From positions 1-59,480 of the forward strand of contig JAGAZZ010000040.1 in the NCBI GenBank assembly GCA_017939155.1: DNA of 59,480 nt. Direction: 5' to 3'. Below the pieces are notes generated by a model, which was not told the DNA's origin, ran no database searches, and was given only the letters and a program-made list of their open reading frames with translations. The DNA is from Alphaproteobacteria bacterium. Its GTDB lineage: Bacteria; Pseudomonadota; Alphaproteobacteria; RF32; CAG-239. A program made the translations under genes and the position numbers. How positions within the stretch are numbered: the first letter of the stretch is position 1; each line of letters opens with the position of its first letter. Below are positions 25,859-33,050 of this stretch, one piece after another.

Positions 25859-27429
25859 CCCGTTAAAATGTTGGCAACAGTCCGTGTAGCCGCAAAAAAT
25901 CCGGTGCGGACATCATCTCTGGGCAAAAAACGCCCTGTATAAGCACCAAACTTAAATTCTTTGCTGCTGTCAAACGGCTCCGGCACACTCAGCCCCGCTT
26001 TGTAAACGCTTTCAAGGTTTTTGTATTGCTCTTTGCCGACACCCCATTTTGCCGCTTCGGCGGCAAAGTTCTCATATTCTTGCTCCGCATATTTTTTGCT
26101 GCGGCAAATCGCCAAAATGTCTTTATATTTGAGCTTTTCTTCTTCAGGCTTTAAGCTGTTCCAGTTCTTAGAGATAATTTCCATCTCAGCCAGCGGGCGA
26201 GCAACGGTTTTTCCTTCCGCGTTCATATAAACCAAATTCCGTTGCACAAAAGAGGCAAAACTATCTTTTTTGTTTGCATGTAATTTTTCCGGCAACCAAT
26301 AAACCGCATCGTGGATGGATAAATGTTTTTCCGCCATCTTGATATAAGACGGAAAATAACACCCGAAAATCTCCGCGGCCTTAAAACTTGCCGGCACAAG
26401 CCAGTCTTTGTTGTTTTTGTATAATTCATTATCATCCGGCGCAAGACGGTATGACATACTCTCTTCTTTAGAAACGCCGTTTTCTTTGCCAAGCTCGTTC
26501 ATTAAAACGTTTAGACATCTTTGTTGAGCAGAAAAGCGCATTTGTGAGATTTTCGGCGTATCATAATTATATTCTTCTTTCTCTAACGCATATTGTATCT
26601 CATCTGCAGTTGAAAAACGAAGCGCATACGCTGCTTTCAGCATATTTGTTTTTTCTTGCCGCTCGGGGTCATTTTCACTAACCGAACTTAACAACTCATC
26701 GAGCTTTGCTTTTTTGGAATACGCTGACAAAATTTTCAGAGCTTCACAACAGTCCCAATTCTTACTATTAAGAACAAGACAAGTTATTTCCTTGCTTAGT
26801 TCCGGTTGTTTGCTAACGATAAAGCCAAGTATATCGTGCGCTTTTCTAAGAGAAGTCAGGTCATTATCTTCATTCTGCAACCCAACATTGAGTGTATTCA
26901 AAATTTCTTTAGTCAGTTGCGGTTGACTTTTAACGATAGAGCCAAGTATATCGTATGCCTGGATAAGAGATTGCTTGTGATTATTTTCATTCTGTAACCC
27001 AATATTGAGTGTATTCAAAATCTCTTTAGCCAGTTGCGGTTGACTTTTAACGATAGAGCCAAGCGTCTTGTATGCTGGGATAAGAGATTCCTGGTAATTA
27101 TTTTCATTCTGTAACCCAACATTGAGTGTATTCAAAACCTCATTAGCCAGTTGCGGTTGAGCTTTAACGATAGAGGCAAGTGTATCGTACGCTTTTCTAA
27201 GAGAAGTCAGGTTATTATCTTCATTCTGCAACCCAACATCAAATGTATCAAAGACCTCTTTGACCAGTTGCGGTTGCTTATCAACGATAGAGGCAAGTGT
27301 AAAGTATGCGCTGCTAAGAGAATTAGAAGAATAATCATTTTCCAACGCCTGCTTAAATGATTTAAACGCACTTGGCGCTGCTTTCGGATTTTTTATAATC
27401 AAGTTGCCTAAAGCCTCATAATCTGCCAT
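25801..27429 (-). CDS. Helical-repeat protein, N-terminal part of the frame-disrupted gene
   Basis: This frame encodes 542 residues. After about 40 residues come four to five tandem repeats of about 39-40 residues (core LxSIVKxQPQLxKEILNTLNVGLQNExN), forming an ARM/HEAT-like alpha solenoid. A non-repeated helical middle part follows, and the true sequence probably ends near FLPRDDVRTGFF. The last 30 or so residues, after the T6 run, are out-of-frame and not credible. GGAG precedes the ATG. The DNA repeats (26800-27330) are very alike, pointing to recent expansion. Solenoid plus GNAT suggests a protein-modifying or effector-like protein, but the function is unknown. Confidence 0.75.
   Translation of the reverse strand: MADYEALGNLIIKNPKAAPSAFKSFKQALENDYSSNSLSSAYFTLASIVDKQPQLVKEVFDTFDVGLQNEDNNLTSLRKAYDTLASIVKAQPQLANEVLNTLNVGLQNENNYQESLIPAYKTLGSIVKSQPQLAKEILNTLNIGLQNENNHKQSLIQAYDILGSIVKSQPQLTKEILNTLNVGLQNEDNDLTSLRKAHDILGFIVSKQPELSKEITCLVLNSKNWDCCEALKILSAYSKKAKLDELLSSVSENDPERQEKTNMLKAAYALRFSTADEIQYALEKEEYNYDTPKISQMRFSAQQRCLNVLMNELGKENGVSKEESMSYRLAPDDNELYKNNKDWLVPASFKAAEIFGCYFPSYIKMAEKHLSIHDAVYWLPEKLHANKKDSFASFVQRNLVYMNAEGKTVARPLAEMEIISKNWNSLKPEEEKLKYKDILAICRSKKYAEQEYENFAAEAAKWGVGKEQYKNLESVYKAGLSVPEPFDSSKEFKFGAYTGRFLPRDDVRTGFFAATRTVANILTGWAKLAPSQPSKTRTPNFL
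25894..25899 (-). other. Probable frameshift site (T6 run on coding strand)
   Basis: Before this run the solenoid frame reads GGA TTT TTT; after it the frame that makes sense reads TGC GGC TAC ACG GAC. One missing T (or a -1 slip) explains the switch. The run is only six bases, short for efficient slippage. Confidence 0.6.
26800..27330 (-). repeat. Tandem ~120-bp coding repeats
   Basis: Four to five direct repeats of about 117-120 bp inside the solenoid gene. Adjacent units share long identical stretches such as AACCCAACATTGAGTGTATT, marking recent duplication or gene-internal conversion. Confidence 0.8.
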
Positions 27430-27534
27430 AATAAACTCCTATCGTTGTTCTTGATGTAAAGCGCAATTATATATCTTTTATACCATAATAACGGCAAATA
27501 ATCAATATATTCTTAAGAAACCTTTGTAATTTGG

Positions 27535-27588
27535 AAACGAGGGAGCGCGTTTAACGGAAGTTAAACAAAGCGAAGATTCGAACCACTA
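27535..27588. repeat. GTTTAAC palindrome repeat, copy 1
   Basis: Copy 1 of a repeat family: GTTTAAC-GGAA-GTTAAAC, then AAAGCGAAGATTCGAACCAC. It lies in the 282-base gap before the AAA ATPase gene. The rest of that gap is AT-rich and contains the ATPase promoter. Confidence 0.7.
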
Positions 27589-27660
27589 TGTTTAAACTGT
27601 TAATTGCATTTAACAAAAATATGAAATATTAAAAATTGTAAATTATGTTTTACAAAAATC

Positions 27661-27693
27661 TTGACTCTCGAAATTTTGTTAATTATAATTAAC
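27661..27693 (+). promoter_or_regulatory. Promoter with overlapping palindromic operator, AAA ATPase gene
   Basis: TTGACT (27661-27666), a 17-base spacer and consensus TATAAT (27684-27689). A perfect 16-bp palindrome, GTTAATTATAATTAAC (27678-27693), covers the -10 hexamer, so a dimeric repressor bound there would block transcription. Confidence 0.7.
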
Positions 27694-27711
27694 GCAAAAG
27701 GGAGGCAAGAA

Positions 27712-29013
27712 ATGGTAACAGAAACATTGATAAACAGACCGGAATATATACGTCAACTAAAAGCTTGGCAAGGTCAAAACGATTTAATTAAAATAGTGAC
27801 AGGAGTTAGACGCTGCGGAAAGTCGAAGTTGTTTGAGCTGTTTCAAATGCAGTTACAATCTGATAAAACTGCTGATGATAAGCAAATTGTGAGCATCAAT
27901 CTTGAAGACCTTATACAAACCAGAAATATAGGATTAACCGAAGATAACGAGCATTTTCTGGTGGGTTATGAAAAGCTGCTTGATTATATTCTTGCACGGC
28001 TAACCCCTGAAAAAATGAACTTTGTATTTATCGATGAAATTCAGTTATTGAGAAATTGGCAGAAGGTAGCCAATGCGTTACGTTTGCAGAAAAATGTTGA
28101 TGTTTATCTGACCGGTTCCAATGCGTATATGTTCTCTTCAGACTTAGCTAATTCCTTGGGTGGTCGTTATGTTGAAATCAAAATGCAGCCATTGTCGTTT
28201 AAGGAATATTACAGAGGATTTCCGTATCTGGCACAAGATACAAAAGAAGATTTAATGCAACTACGTGATTTGCAAAATACTTATTCCCATTACATTCGTG
28301 AAAGCGGGTTTCCGCAGACTTTAAAAATGTTATCCGACAAACAACATATCAGCGACTACTTGCGTGATACAGTTTATTTGAATACAGTCCAAAAGGATAT
28401 TGTCAAACGTTTTAATATAGCCGATACCAACAAGCTTGATGCTGTGGTTAAATATATGTTTGATAATATTGGCAATGAAACGTCTGTCCGCAGTATCGAA
28501 CGCGGTTTGAGCGCTGGTGGTCATAAAATATCCGTACCGACAATAGATAGGATTATTGAAGGTCTTATTGATAGTTTCTTGATGTATAAATGCGACCGCT
28601 ATGACATTAAGGGCAAGCAATATCTTGACAGCAACTCGAAGTATTATGTTGCTGATATTGGGCTTCGTACGGCTATGCTTGGCATTAAAGATATGGACGC
28701 GGGGCATATTCTTGAAAACGTGGTGTATCTTGAGTTGATACGTCGAGGTTATGAAGTTTCGGTTGGTAAAATTCATAAAGGCGGCAAACTGGTTGAAGTC
28801 GATTTTGTCGCTAAAAAAAGCGGCGGCATTGTGGAATATTACCAAGTTGCGCTGAATGTATTGGGTACAGAACTTTTGGAACGTGAACTTGCCCCGCTTG
28901 AAGCCATCGACGACAATTATCCGAAGTTTTTACTCACGATGGACTACGGCTCTGGTGAAAACAATGGTATACAACGCTTGAATGTACTTAATTGGTTACT
29001 CGGACAACAATAA
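27712..29013 (+). CDS. AAA+ ATPase with DUF4143 (AAA_14 family)
   Basis: A 433-residue protein: an N-terminal ATPase with Walker A GVRRCGKS (31-38), Walker B FVFIDEIQLL, and a TGSN sensor motif, followed by a C-terminal DUF4143 region with a restriction-endonuclease-like signature (LENVVYLELIRRGYEVSVG, then VDFVAKK). The family is widespread, multicopy and mobile in gut bacteria and archaea; its role is unclear. GGGAGGCAAGA gives a strong ribosome site at this ATG. Members of the GTTTAAC/tRNA-derived repeat family lie on both sides (27535 and 29116), suggesting the gene arrived as a cassette. Confidence 0.88.
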   Translation: MVTETLINRPEYIRQLKAWQGQNDLIKIVTGVRRCGKSKLFELFQMQLQSDKTADDKQIVSINLEDLIQTRNIGLTEDNEHFLVGYEKLLDYILARLTPEKMNFVFIDEIQLLRNWQKVANALRLQKNVDVYLTGSNAYMFSSDLANSLGGRYVEIKMQPLSFKEYYRGFPYLAQDTKEDLMQLRDLQNTYSHYIRESGFPQTLKMLSDKQHISDYLRDTVYLNTVQKDIVKRFNIADTNKLDAVVKYMFDNIGNETSVRSIERGLSAGGHKISVPTIDRIIEGLIDSFLMYKCDRYDIKGKQYLDSNSKYYVADIGLRTAMLGIKDMDAGHILENVVYLELIRRGYEVSVGKIHKGGKLVEVDFVAKKSGGIVEYYQVALNVLGTELLERELAPLEAIDDNYPKFLLTMDYGSGENNGIQRLNVLNWLLGQQ

Positions 29014-29115
29014 GAGTTGATAAACAAGCCGTGAAGAAGCATTTTGACTAAACATCATCATAAAGCTACCTAAAAGCCATTCTTTAAGAGTAGAAAAACA
29101 ACAAATTCCTCTCCT

Positions 29116-29179
29116 GAAACGTTTAAAACACAAGTTAAACGAAGCGTTGATTCAAACCACGGTTCGAAACCACCCGATA
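29116..29179. repeat. GTTTAAC palindrome repeat, copy 2
   Basis: A degenerate member of the family: GTTTAAAACACAAGTTAAAC, then GAAGCGTTGATTC and CCACGGTTCGAAACCACCC. It lies about 100 bases after the AAA ATPase gene. Confidence 0.65.
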
Positions 29180-29248
29180 ATCAATACAAAAAAGCTCGTT
29201 TGTATAAGGGCAATGCTTGACATTTTAAATCTGATTTTATATAAAATT

Positions 29249-29269
29249 TATGCCGGTGTTACAGCACCG
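29249..29269. other. Hairpin in intergenic region
   Basis: Perfect GCCGGTG/CACCGGC stem with a 7-base loop but no T-run on the plus strand. Its role is unclear; it may be part of an mRNA 3' end or an AT-rich repeat. Confidence 0.4.
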
Positions 29270-29473
29270 GCAAATACTCAAACCGAAAGGGGTAAAACCA
29301 AATCTTTTACTCATTTCTTGGGTTGAGGATAGCATATTATATTTTGTTTGTCAAGATATATATGCAAGGTTTTTCCCCTTTCAATATTATTGAAAGGTAT
29401 AATAATGATAATAAAACTTATTATTGTTATTCGGAAATTCCGAATTTTCTTATCTATCAAACGATAGAAAGAG

Positions 29474-29501
29474 GGCAAGGGAATCTTATCCCTTGCCTTT
29501 T
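29474..29501 (+). terminator. Terminator-like hairpin
   Basis: GGCAAGGGA/TCCCTTGCC followed by TTTTG on the plus strand. No gene that I trust ends here. The AAA ATPase transcript, 460 bases upstream, could end at this site. Confidence 0.6.
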
Positions 29502-29516
29502 GTTATGCCTGATAAG

Positions 29517-29643
29517 CGCGTTTAACAGAAGTTAAACGAAGCGTTGATTCGAACCACGGTTCGAAACCACCCGATAAAACACTAAATTCAAGATATAAAA
29601 AAAGGCGCCACAAGGCACCTTACAAAGTTGGTCGGAACGGGCT
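29517..29643. repeat. GTTTAAC palindrome repeat with tRNA-Pro 3' fragment, copy 3
   Basis: GTTTAAC-AGAA-GTTAAAC, a CGAACCACGGTTCG palindrome, a spacer, a hairpin GGCGCC/GGCACC with T-run on the minus strand (a terminator), and then TGGTCGGAACGGG (29629-29641). The last is the first 13 bases of the neighbouring tRNA-Pro 3' end read on the plus strand. Confidence 0.8.
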
Positions 29644-29650
29644 GAGGGAT

Positions 29651-29677
29651 AAAAAACAATTTGGGGAATTGTTTTTT
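29651..29677. terminator. Symmetric terminator-like hairpin
   Basis: AAAAAACAATT pairs with AATTGTTTTTT around TGGGG. A near-identical 27-base hairpin occurs at 59372-59398. In copy 3 context it follows the tRNA fragment and precedes TGCCCGAAGG. Confidence 0.55.
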
Positions 29678-29747
29678 GCCCGAAGGTGAAAGATTTGTTA
29701 TGTTTTAGAAAAAGGATGAATCCGTTTTCTGAAACATTAGAAATCCG

Positions 29748-29890
29748 AAACGAGGGAGCAAGTTTAACGGAAGTTAAACGAAGCGAAGATTCGAACCACG
29801 GTTCGAAACCACCCGATAAAATACTAAATTCAAGATATAAAAAAAAGGCGCCACAAGGCACCTTACAAAGTTGGTCGGAACGGGTGGATT
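29748..29890. repeat. GTTTAAC palindrome repeat with tRNA-Pro 3' fragment, copy 4
   Basis: Nearly identical to copy 3 over 120 bases, including the GGCGCC/GGCACC terminator at 29839-29862, and ends in TGGTCGGAACGGGTGGATT (29872-29890). That matches 19 bases of the tRNA-Pro 3' end at 30057-30075. This is the arrangement expected at an attachment-site duplication. Confidence 0.82.
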
Positions 29891-29953
29891 GCCTCCGCTT
29901 TGCTTCGGCGCACAGGCGCTCATCGGCTTGCAGCCGACCGGCGTTCTCCCGCC

Positions 29954-30005
29954 CGCCTTGAGCTGGTAGTCGAACCACTTTTTCGTGGTTCAAATCCCCT
30001 CTGCT
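29954..30005 (+). other. tRNA-like 3' fragment
   Basis: GAACCAC-TTTTTC-GTGGTTC hairpin followed by AAATCCCCTCTGCTCAC, which resembles a T loop and acceptor arm of a tRNA ending without CCA. No matching 5' half is present, so it is a relic at most. Confidence 0.4.
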
Positions 30006-30021
30006 CACAATGCAAACACAT

Positions 30022-30050
30022 AAAAAGCCACTCTCAAGGAGTGGCTTTTT
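30022..30050 (-). terminator. Terminator of tRNA-Pro
   Basis: AAAAAGCCACTC/GAGTGGCTTTTT just downstream of the tRNA-Pro 3' end on the minus strand. Confidence 0.85.
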
Positions 30051-30056
30051 ATGTGT

Positions 30057-30133
30057 TGGTCGGAACGGGTGGATTCGAACCACTGACCTCTGCGACCCGA
30101 ACGCAGCGTTCTACCAGGCTGAACTACGTTCCG
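30057..30133 (-). tRNA. tRNA-Pro (anticodon CGG)
   Basis: Minus-strand cloverleaf: acceptor CGGAACG with CGTTCCG, D arm with AGTTCAGCCTGGTAGAAC, anticodon stem CTGCG/CGCAG around loop TTCGGGT, T loop TTCGAAT, and encoded CCA (30057-30059). Fragments of its 3' end recur at 29629 and 29872, suggesting it serves as an integration or recombination target. Confidence 0.96.
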
Positions 30134-30205
30134 CTGTTCAACGAAGATATTACTACACCAAAAAAATTAGATTACAAGCTTTTTTTTCATATTTTAATAA
30201 AAAAA

Positions 30206-30234
30206 TTGACACCCCGCCAAGAGTGTGCTAAATC
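30206..30234 (+). promoter_or_regulatory. Promoter for nfo
   Basis: TTGACA (30206-30211), a 17-base spacer and TAAATC (30229-30234), about 35 bases before the nfo start. Confidence 0.55.
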
Positions 30235-30268
30235 CGCTCTGAAGTTAAACAAAAAAAAGGAGAGAAAA

Positions 30269-31111
30269 ATGCTTTGCATCGGGTGTCATCTTTCAAGTTC
30301 TGCCGGTTTTAAGGCGATGGGGGAAACGGCGTTAAAGATAAACGCTAACACATTTCAGTTCTTTTTGCGTAATCCGCGCGGCGGGGCGGCGAAAGATATT
30401 GATAAAGAAGATGTCAAAGCCTTTTTAAGCTTAGCTAAAAAACATTGTTTCGGCAAAATTTTAGCCCACGCGCCATATACCTTGAATCCCTGCTCAAAAG
30501 ATTTGAAAACCAGAGAATTCGCGCGTGAAGTTTTTGCCGATGACTTAAAACGGATGGAAAACTTGCCAAATAATCTGTATAACTTCCACCCCGGCTCGCA
30601 CGTCGGGCAGGGCGTCGCCGTGGCCATTCCGCAAATTGTGGAAATTTTAGATGACGTGATGGGAGAAGCCAAACACACTACCGTTTTGTTAGAAACAATG
30701 TCCGGTAAAGGCAGTGAGGTCGGCTCCACGTTTGAGGAACTGGCGGAAATTATCTCTAAAGCCAAAATCAACTCTCCCGAGCGCTTAGGCGTTTGTTTGG
30801 ACACCTGTCATGTCTTTTCCGCAGGGTATGACATTATCAACCGCTTGGATGATGTGTTGGCTGATTTTGACCGTATCATCGGCTTAAACCGTTTGCACGC
30901 AATTCACCTAAACGACAGTATGACTGAGTTTAACTCACATAAAGACCGTCATGAAAAACTGGGCAAAGGAAGCCTGGGGCAAGAGGGGCTGATTCGTTTT
31001 ATCAATCATCCGGCGATAAGAAATCTGCCGATAAATCTGGAAACGCCTAACGAGATTGAAGGCTATGCCGAAGAAATCGCCACACTTCGCGCCAATTATC
31101 AAAATTTTTAA
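30269..31111 (+). CDS. nfo: Endonuclease IV (AP endonuclease)
   Basis: A 280-residue TIM-barrel DNA-repair enzyme that cleaves 5' of abasic sites. Recognisable family blocks in order: [10 protein letters not shown] (5-14), [12 protein letters not shown], the zinc-ligand stretch [37 protein letters not shown], and [29 protein letters not shown] precedes the chosen ATG; the longer frame upstream runs through tRNA-Pro and is not real. The 3' end overlaps the convergent ArsP-like gene by four bases. Confidence 0.95.
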   Translation: MLCIGCHLSSSAGFKAMGETALKINANTFQFFLRNPRGGAAKDIDKEDVKAFLSLAKKHCFGKILAHAPYTLNPCSKDLKTREFAREVFADDLKRMENLPNNLYNFHPGSHVGQGVAVAIPQIVEILDDVMGEAKHTTVLLETMSGKGSEVGSTFEELAEIISKAKINSPERLGVCLDTCHVFSAGYDIINRLDDVLADFDRIIGLNRLHAIHLNDSMTEFNSHKDRHEKLGKGSLGQEGLIRFINHPAIRNLPINLETPNEIEGYAEEIATLRANYQNF

Positions 31112-31974
31112 GCAAATAAAAACTCGGTAACAAGCCCGAAAAAGACACCCAAGCCATAGAGGAGGGCGCTGATACGCAGATTTTCCTTGACGTTGGCGTT
31201 AACACGGTAAAGCACTAAAAGCCCCAAACCGGCGTTAGCGAGCGTTCCTGCCATCAAAGTTCCGAAAGAAATAGCATTTTCAATATAAAGCTGGCTGATA
31301 AGAACTGAGGGATAGCAACTCGGAATAAGCCCGATTCCAGCCGCGACAAATTTGCTCAAAACCGGCGCGCCGGTCAACATCTCTTGTAAAATCTCTTTAC
31401 CGCCGAACATAAACGCCGTGTTCATTATAAGCGCAAACAAAAAGATAAACAAACTAATCTTTTCCGTATGTTTGAAAGCCGAGCGCCAAATATTTTCTTT
31501 ATCATCGCATTTGCATTTTTCACGCCTGCAAAAAGCTTCAATGTCAGGTTCTTTTTTGTGCGCAATAAATTTTTGCGGTAAAAACAAATCAATCATAAAA
31601 CCCGCCGTTGCCCCGAAAAGGACTTTAATCCCCAAAACTTTGGTAATTATCGCCGCACCAACGCCGCCCGAGAGCAAAACCGGCACCATTTCATCTGATG
31701 TTGCTAAAAAAACAGCCATTAGCGTTCCCAGCGTAATCAGTCCGGTAGCATAGAGGTTAGAAGCTGCCGCTGAAAAACCGCATTGCGGAATAAGCCCCGT
31801 AACCGCCCCGACTGCCGGTCCAAACTGCTTAGCTTTGCGAATATAGACCATACTCCGCCGTGACATCCTATGCTCAAGATATTCCATGAGCAAATACGTC
31901 GGATACAGATAAAAAAACAGCGATAGCGTTTCATAAAGCGAATCAACTAAAATATCAAAGCCAGCGTTTAACAT
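31108..31974 (-). CDS. Putative heavy-metal/arsenic exporter, ArsP_2 (DUF2899-like) family
   Basis: A 288-residue membrane protein with about eight to ten spans, built as two inverted halves each with a GLIPxC motif: GLIPQCGFS (60-68) and GLIPSCYPS (215-223). [11 protein letters not shown] follows the first. A cytoplasmic cysteine cluster lies between the halves (CRREKCKC, 149-156), a possible metal site. This matches the putative heavy-metal exporter family; the substrate is unproven. The 3' end meets nfo tail to tail with a 4-base overlap. Confidence 0.8.
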   Translation of the reverse strand: MLNAGFDILVDSLYETLSLFFYLYPTYLLMEYLEHRMSRRSMVYIRKAKQFGPAVGAVTGLIPQCGFSAAASNLYATGLITLGTLMAVFLATSDEMVPVLLSGGVGAAIITKVLGIKVLFGATAGFMIDLFLPQKFIAHKKEPDIEAFCRREKCKCDDKENIWRSAFKHTEKISLFIFLFALIMNTAFMFGGKEILQEMLTGAPVLSKFVAAGIGLIPSCYPSVLISQLYIENAISFGTLMAGTLANAGLGLLVLYRVNANVKENLRISALLYGLGVFFGLVTEFLFA

Positions 31975-32041
31975 ATTAAAAGCCTTAAAAAAATTACAAT
32001 TATCCCAAATCTAGTCAATCTTCTTCTTTTTTGCAACAAAA

Positions 32042-32060
32042 AAAGCAGGCAAAAGCCTGC
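32042..32060 (-). terminator. Terminator of the 32066 gene
   Basis: GCAGGC-AAAA-GCCTGC followed on the minus strand by TTTTTTTG. Confidence 0.85.
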
Positions 32061-32065
32061 TAATT

Positions 32066-32362
32066 TCATTTTGTCACAACGTATACGTCTTGACCGAGGT
32101 CTGCCAACATCAGAATCTTAGCCTGCTCTTTTGTGTAAGGAGGAAAGACATCAGAATCGCAAAAAACAAGAACCTCACCGTTTTCAAGCAAAGCATAGGC
32201 AACAGAAACTGAAGCTGGAGCCTCTCCATACGGTACTGTCATGGCGCCTTGAGTATGCAATGTCTTAATCACTTTGTGTTTTGGAACATTCTGGTTTGGA
32301 GAACACTGAGAGACCAAAACGCCTTTGTGTTTGGAAACTTTGTAAGAAAATACCTCTTTCAT
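32066..32362 (-). CDS. Small unknown protein, cytoplasmic paralog of the 32494 lipoprotein
   Basis: A 98-residue protein of no recognised family. Its last 65 residues closely match the lipoprotein next to it (VIKT...SVAYALLENGEVLVF...PPYTKEQAKILMLADLGQDVYV). It lacks a signal peptide. The frame can be extended nine codons to an upstream ATG (32389), but that ATG is the shared leader motif ATGTCTAA, which in the neighbouring paralog is not in frame, so I start at MKEVFSYK. There is no Shine-Dalgarno. Promoter and leader are almost the same as those of the paralog. Confidence 0.65.
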   Translation of the reverse strand: MKEVFSYKVSKHKGVLVSQCSPNQNVPKHKVIKTLHTQGAMTVPYGEAPASVSVAYALLENGEVLVFCDSDVFPPYTKEQAKILMLADLGQDVYVVTK

Positions 32363-32409
32363 AATTTTAAATTTAAAAAAGTTAGACATAAAAATAAACT
32401 TGTAAAAAC

Positions 32410-32438
32410 TTTATAGCTCAATATTTTTCTTTTGTCAA
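32410..32438 (-). promoter_or_regulatory. Promoter of the 32066 gene
   Basis: On the minus strand TTGACA (32438-32433), a 17-base spacer and TATAAA (32415-32410): near-consensus. The leader then contains ACAAGTTTATTTTTATGTCT. Confidence 0.82.
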
Positions 32439-32466
32439 GATTTTTTTTGTCTCAAGACAAAATAAA

Positions 32467-32489
32467 ACCCCCGTTTTTGTAACGGGGGT
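32467..32489 (-). terminator. Terminator of the 32494 lipoprotein gene
   Basis: ACCCCCGTT/AACGGGGGT hairpin with T-rich tail on the minus strand. Confidence 0.85.
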
Positions 32490-32493
32490 AATG

Positions 32494-32892
32494 TTAGCGA
32501 GTCTCAACGTATACGTCTTGACCGAGGTCTGCCAACATCAGAATCTTAGCTTCCTCTTTTGTATAAGGAGGTATAACACCAGGAGAAAAAACAAGAACCT
32601 CTCCATCGTCAAGCAAAACATAGGCAACAGAAGCCGTCGCATACCTATACGAGCTAATGGCTAACATTGTTTTTATCACTTTTCGCTTTGTCCCTTGTTT
32701 TACGACACCATCATCAGATGATGAGGACACACTCACTAAAGTGCCATTGCTTTCTTGAACAGTTTGCGCACTCGCCAAAGTACAGCTACTTTCTTGAACT
32801 GCCTGATAAGAGGGCTTTGTCGACTCAGGACTATTTCTACATGAACTAAGCAAAGCACTTGTCAGTAAAAATAAAAAAAATACCTTTTTCAT
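32494..32892 (-). CDS. Small lipoprotein of unknown function
   Basis: A 132-residue predicted lipoprotein: MKKVFFLFLLTSALLSSC gives a signal peptide with lipobox LSSC (cysteine 18), then a Ser/Thr/Gln-rich spacer with a degenerate duplicated AVQESSCTLASAQTVQESNG, and a C-terminal domain shared with the 32066 protein (SVAYVLLDDGEVLVFSPG...PYTKEEAKILMLADLGQDVYV). Start without Shine-Dalgarno in an AT-rich leader containing ATGTCTAA. The pair looks like a duplication in which one copy lost, or one copy gained, the export signal. Confidence 0.75.
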   Translation of the reverse strand: MKKVFFLFLLTSALLSSCRNSPESTKPSYQAVQESSCTLASAQTVQESNGTLVSVSSSSDDGVVKQGTKRKVIKTMLAISSYRYATASVAYVLLDDGEVLVFSPGVIPPYTKEEAKILMLADLGQDVYVETR

Positions 32893-32941
32893 AATTTTGA
32901 TAAAATTTAAAAATTAGACATAAAAATAAACTTGTAGAAGC

Positions 32942-32970
32942 TTTATAGCCTGATATTTTATTTTTGTCAA
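32942..32970 (-). promoter_or_regulatory. Promoter of the 32494 lipoprotein gene
   Basis: Minus strand: TTGACA (32970-32965), 17 bases, TATAAA (32947-32942), then a leader nearly identical to that of the 32066 gene. Confidence 0.82.
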
Positions 32971-32998
32971 GAGTTTTTTTAGTCTAATTACAAAAGAC

Positions 32999-33023
32999 AA
33001 AAAAGCCCTCAAAAAGAGGGCTT
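32999..33023 (-). terminator. Terminator of tig
   Basis: AAGCCCTC/GAGGGCTT hairpin with T-run on the minus strand. Confidence 0.85.
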
Positions 33024-33050
33024 CGGTCTTAAGAAAACTTAAATTAAATG

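Noticed and set aside
25887..25905. Classic -1 programmed frameshift heptamer in the solenoid-GNAT gene
   Set aside because: The zero-frame context is A TTT TTT, not a proper X XXY YYZ heptamer, and I see no strong downstream pseudoknot; mutation or sequence error is at least as likely.
26700..27360. CRISPR array
   Set aside because: The regular repeats are about 120 bp, coding and without unique spacers; they encode the helical solenoid.
29323..29535. 70-codon open frame in the repeat region
   Set aside because: It starts at TTG without ribosome site, crosses a terminator hairpin and a repeat, and encodes no recognisable protein.
29532..30083. Long open frames on both strands through the repeat/tRNA-Pro cluster
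   Set aside because: They consist of repeat units and tRNA sequence; their peptides duplicate because the DNA repeats.
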